DNA of 42,068 nt from Roseiarcus sp035606915. Its GTDB lineage: Bacteria > Pseudomonadota > Alphaproteobacteria > Rhizobiales > Beijerinckiaceae. Positions 40,493 to 42,068 of this stretch are shown one piece after another (position 1 is the first letter of the stretch; every line of letters starts with the position of its first letter). The DNA lies in assembly GCA_035606915.1 (NCBI GenBank), contig DATNDU010000052.1, positions 1 through 42,068 of the forward strand. The letters are read 5' to 3'. The position numbers were made by a program, and so were the translations under genes. The notes under the pieces were generated by a model. That model searched no databases. It saw nothing but the letters and a program-made list of their open reading frames with translations, and was not told where the DNA came from.

Positions 40493-40628
40493 GCCTCCGG
40501 TTGCGACCTCCGTCGCCGAGGTTCGCGGTAGAGCGCTACGGCCGGCGGCAGCAGGCTTAGCGCGGCAGAATTAGGGGTGAATTAGACGGTTTGGATTAGC
40601 TATATCGGACCGAAGACGATTCGGGCGT
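40493..40628. other. Gene-free upstream region
   Basis: No gene seen. It contains four TTAG tetramers (40557, 40571, 40582, 40596), described separately, and probably the promoter of the cytochrome c/two-component run. With the deleted gene copy it makes a 356-bp stretch without an intact gene. Confidence 0.55.
40571..40585 (-). promoter_or_regulatory. TTAG-N7-TTAG direct-repeat site upstream of the deleted COG4705 copy
   Basis: TTAG at 40571 and 40582 (11-bp period, core TTAGGGGTGAATTAG) matches the site at 37746 in 12 of 15 bases. Extra TTAGs lie 14 bp on either side (40557, 40596). Likely bound by the neighbouring OmpR-type regulator. Confidence 0.5.
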
Positions 40629-41334
<706 letters not shown>

Positions 41335-41342
<8 letters not shown>

Positions 41343-42068
41343 GGCCCGACCCCAGATAGAGGTCGCGCACGCGCGGATTGGCGGCGATTTCGTGAGGCGC
41401 GCCCTCGACGAGAATGGCGCCGGCGACCAGCACCACAATCGAGCGCGCCACCTTGAAGACCAGCGCCATGTCGTGCTCGATGATGAGAACCGACAGATCC
41501 GCGGGCAAGGCGGCGATGGCGTCGGTAATCAGATGGTTCTCCCCCGTCGGCACGCCGGCTGCGGGTTCGTCGAGGATCAGGATGCGCGGCTTCAGCGCCA
41601 AGGCGATCGCCATCTCAACCAATCGCTGCTGACCATAGGCGAGTTCGTCGACGCGCACGCCGGCGAACGATTGCAGCTTGAACTGCGCCATCAGCGCCTC
41701 GACCTCGGCGTTCGCGTGGCGGTCGCCATCGGCGCGGCGGAACATGCGCAGGCCCGCGCCGCGTCGTTCCAGCACCGGCAGCAGGATGTTCTCGCGCACG
41801 CTCAGATCTTGAAACAGCGTCGTGATCTGAAACGTCTTGGCGATGCCGGCCTTCACCCGCGCCGCTTCGCGCAAGCGCCCGATGTCGCGCCCGTCGAGCC
41901 GGATCTCGCCGCCGGAGGGCGTCAGCGCCCCGGTGAGCAGATTGGCGAACGTCGATTTGCCGGCGCCGTTGGGGCCGATCAAGGCCTTGCGGTCCCCCGG
42001 CGCGAGATCGAAATTGATCTCGCGCGCCACGACAAGGCCGCCGAACGATTTCGACAGGCCGCGAACCT
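41335..42068 (-). CDS. livG: Branched-chain amino-acid-type ABC transporter ATPase, LivG-like, cut by window edge
   Basis: The visible 243 residues start inside the protein (VRGLSKSFGGLVVAREINFDL), followed by Walker A GPNGAGKST, KTFQITTLFQDLSVRENI, the signature ELAYGQQRLVEMAIAL, Walker B LILDEPAAGVP and IIEHDMALVF. The C-terminal RVRDLYLGSG is the LivG ending. The true start lies beyond 42068. It forms the heterodimer with the LivF-like protein. Confidence 0.9.

Overview
The window is GC-rich, densely coded bacterial chromosome, most likely from an alphaproteobacterium of the order Hyphomicrobiales. The evidence is a giant coiled-coil/Sel1 protein of the PodJ type, a HisN-type histidinol phosphatase, a CueR/HmrR copper switch, a Caulobacter-like xylonate dehydratase and GANTC clusters. 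No species can be named. No rRNA, tRNA, CRISPR array, insertion sequence or phage gene was seen.

Left part (1-9.8 kb), housekeeping and loosely linked genes: a CpdB-like metallophosphoesterase cut by the window edge and lacking a signal peptide; a 1686-residue PodJ-like polar scaffold; a divergent MerR regulator; cytidylate kinase; and an IlvD/Edd sugar-acid dehydratase close to D-xylonate dehydratase. A structured palindromic element of about 106 bp follows the dehydratase.

Centre (9.8-31.3 kb), a nitrogen/carbon catabolic locus. A tight six-gene minus-strand operon encodes an AGXT2L/ethanolamine-phosphate phospho-lyase-like PLP enzyme, a glutamine-synthetase-family gamma-glutamyl ligase, an M20 amidohydrolase, an aldehyde dehydrogenase, an iron alcohol dehydrogenase and a class I glutamine amidotransferase-type hydrolase. 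Divergent from it run a DeoR regulator, an AraC regulator, a HisN-like phosphatase and a dipeptide-type ABC importer whose two ATPases are fused and asymmetrically degenerate. Beyond lie an amidase, two overlapping choline/ethanolamine-kinase-like phosphotransferases, a ThuA-like protein and a cytosine-deaminase-like amidohydrolase. My inference is uptake and catabolism of an amino-alcohol-like compound by two routes: gamma-glutamylation, alcohol and aldehyde oxidation and deglutamylation; and phosphorylation followed by phospho-lyase cleavage.

Right part (31.7-42.1 kb): an acyl-CoA dehydrogenase; a copper module (CueR-type regulator, a textbook CueR operator, and a CopA ATPase with two YHS domains); a minus-strand series of cytochrome c, OmpR-type response regulator, sensor kinase, a four-repeat COG4705 membrane protein and a TVP38/TMEM64 membrane protein; and LivF/LivG ATPases running off the edge. 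An internally deleted second copy of the COG4705 gene lies upstream of the cytochrome gene. Matching TTAG-N7-TTAG sites lie before both copies and are candidate operators for the adjacent two-component system.
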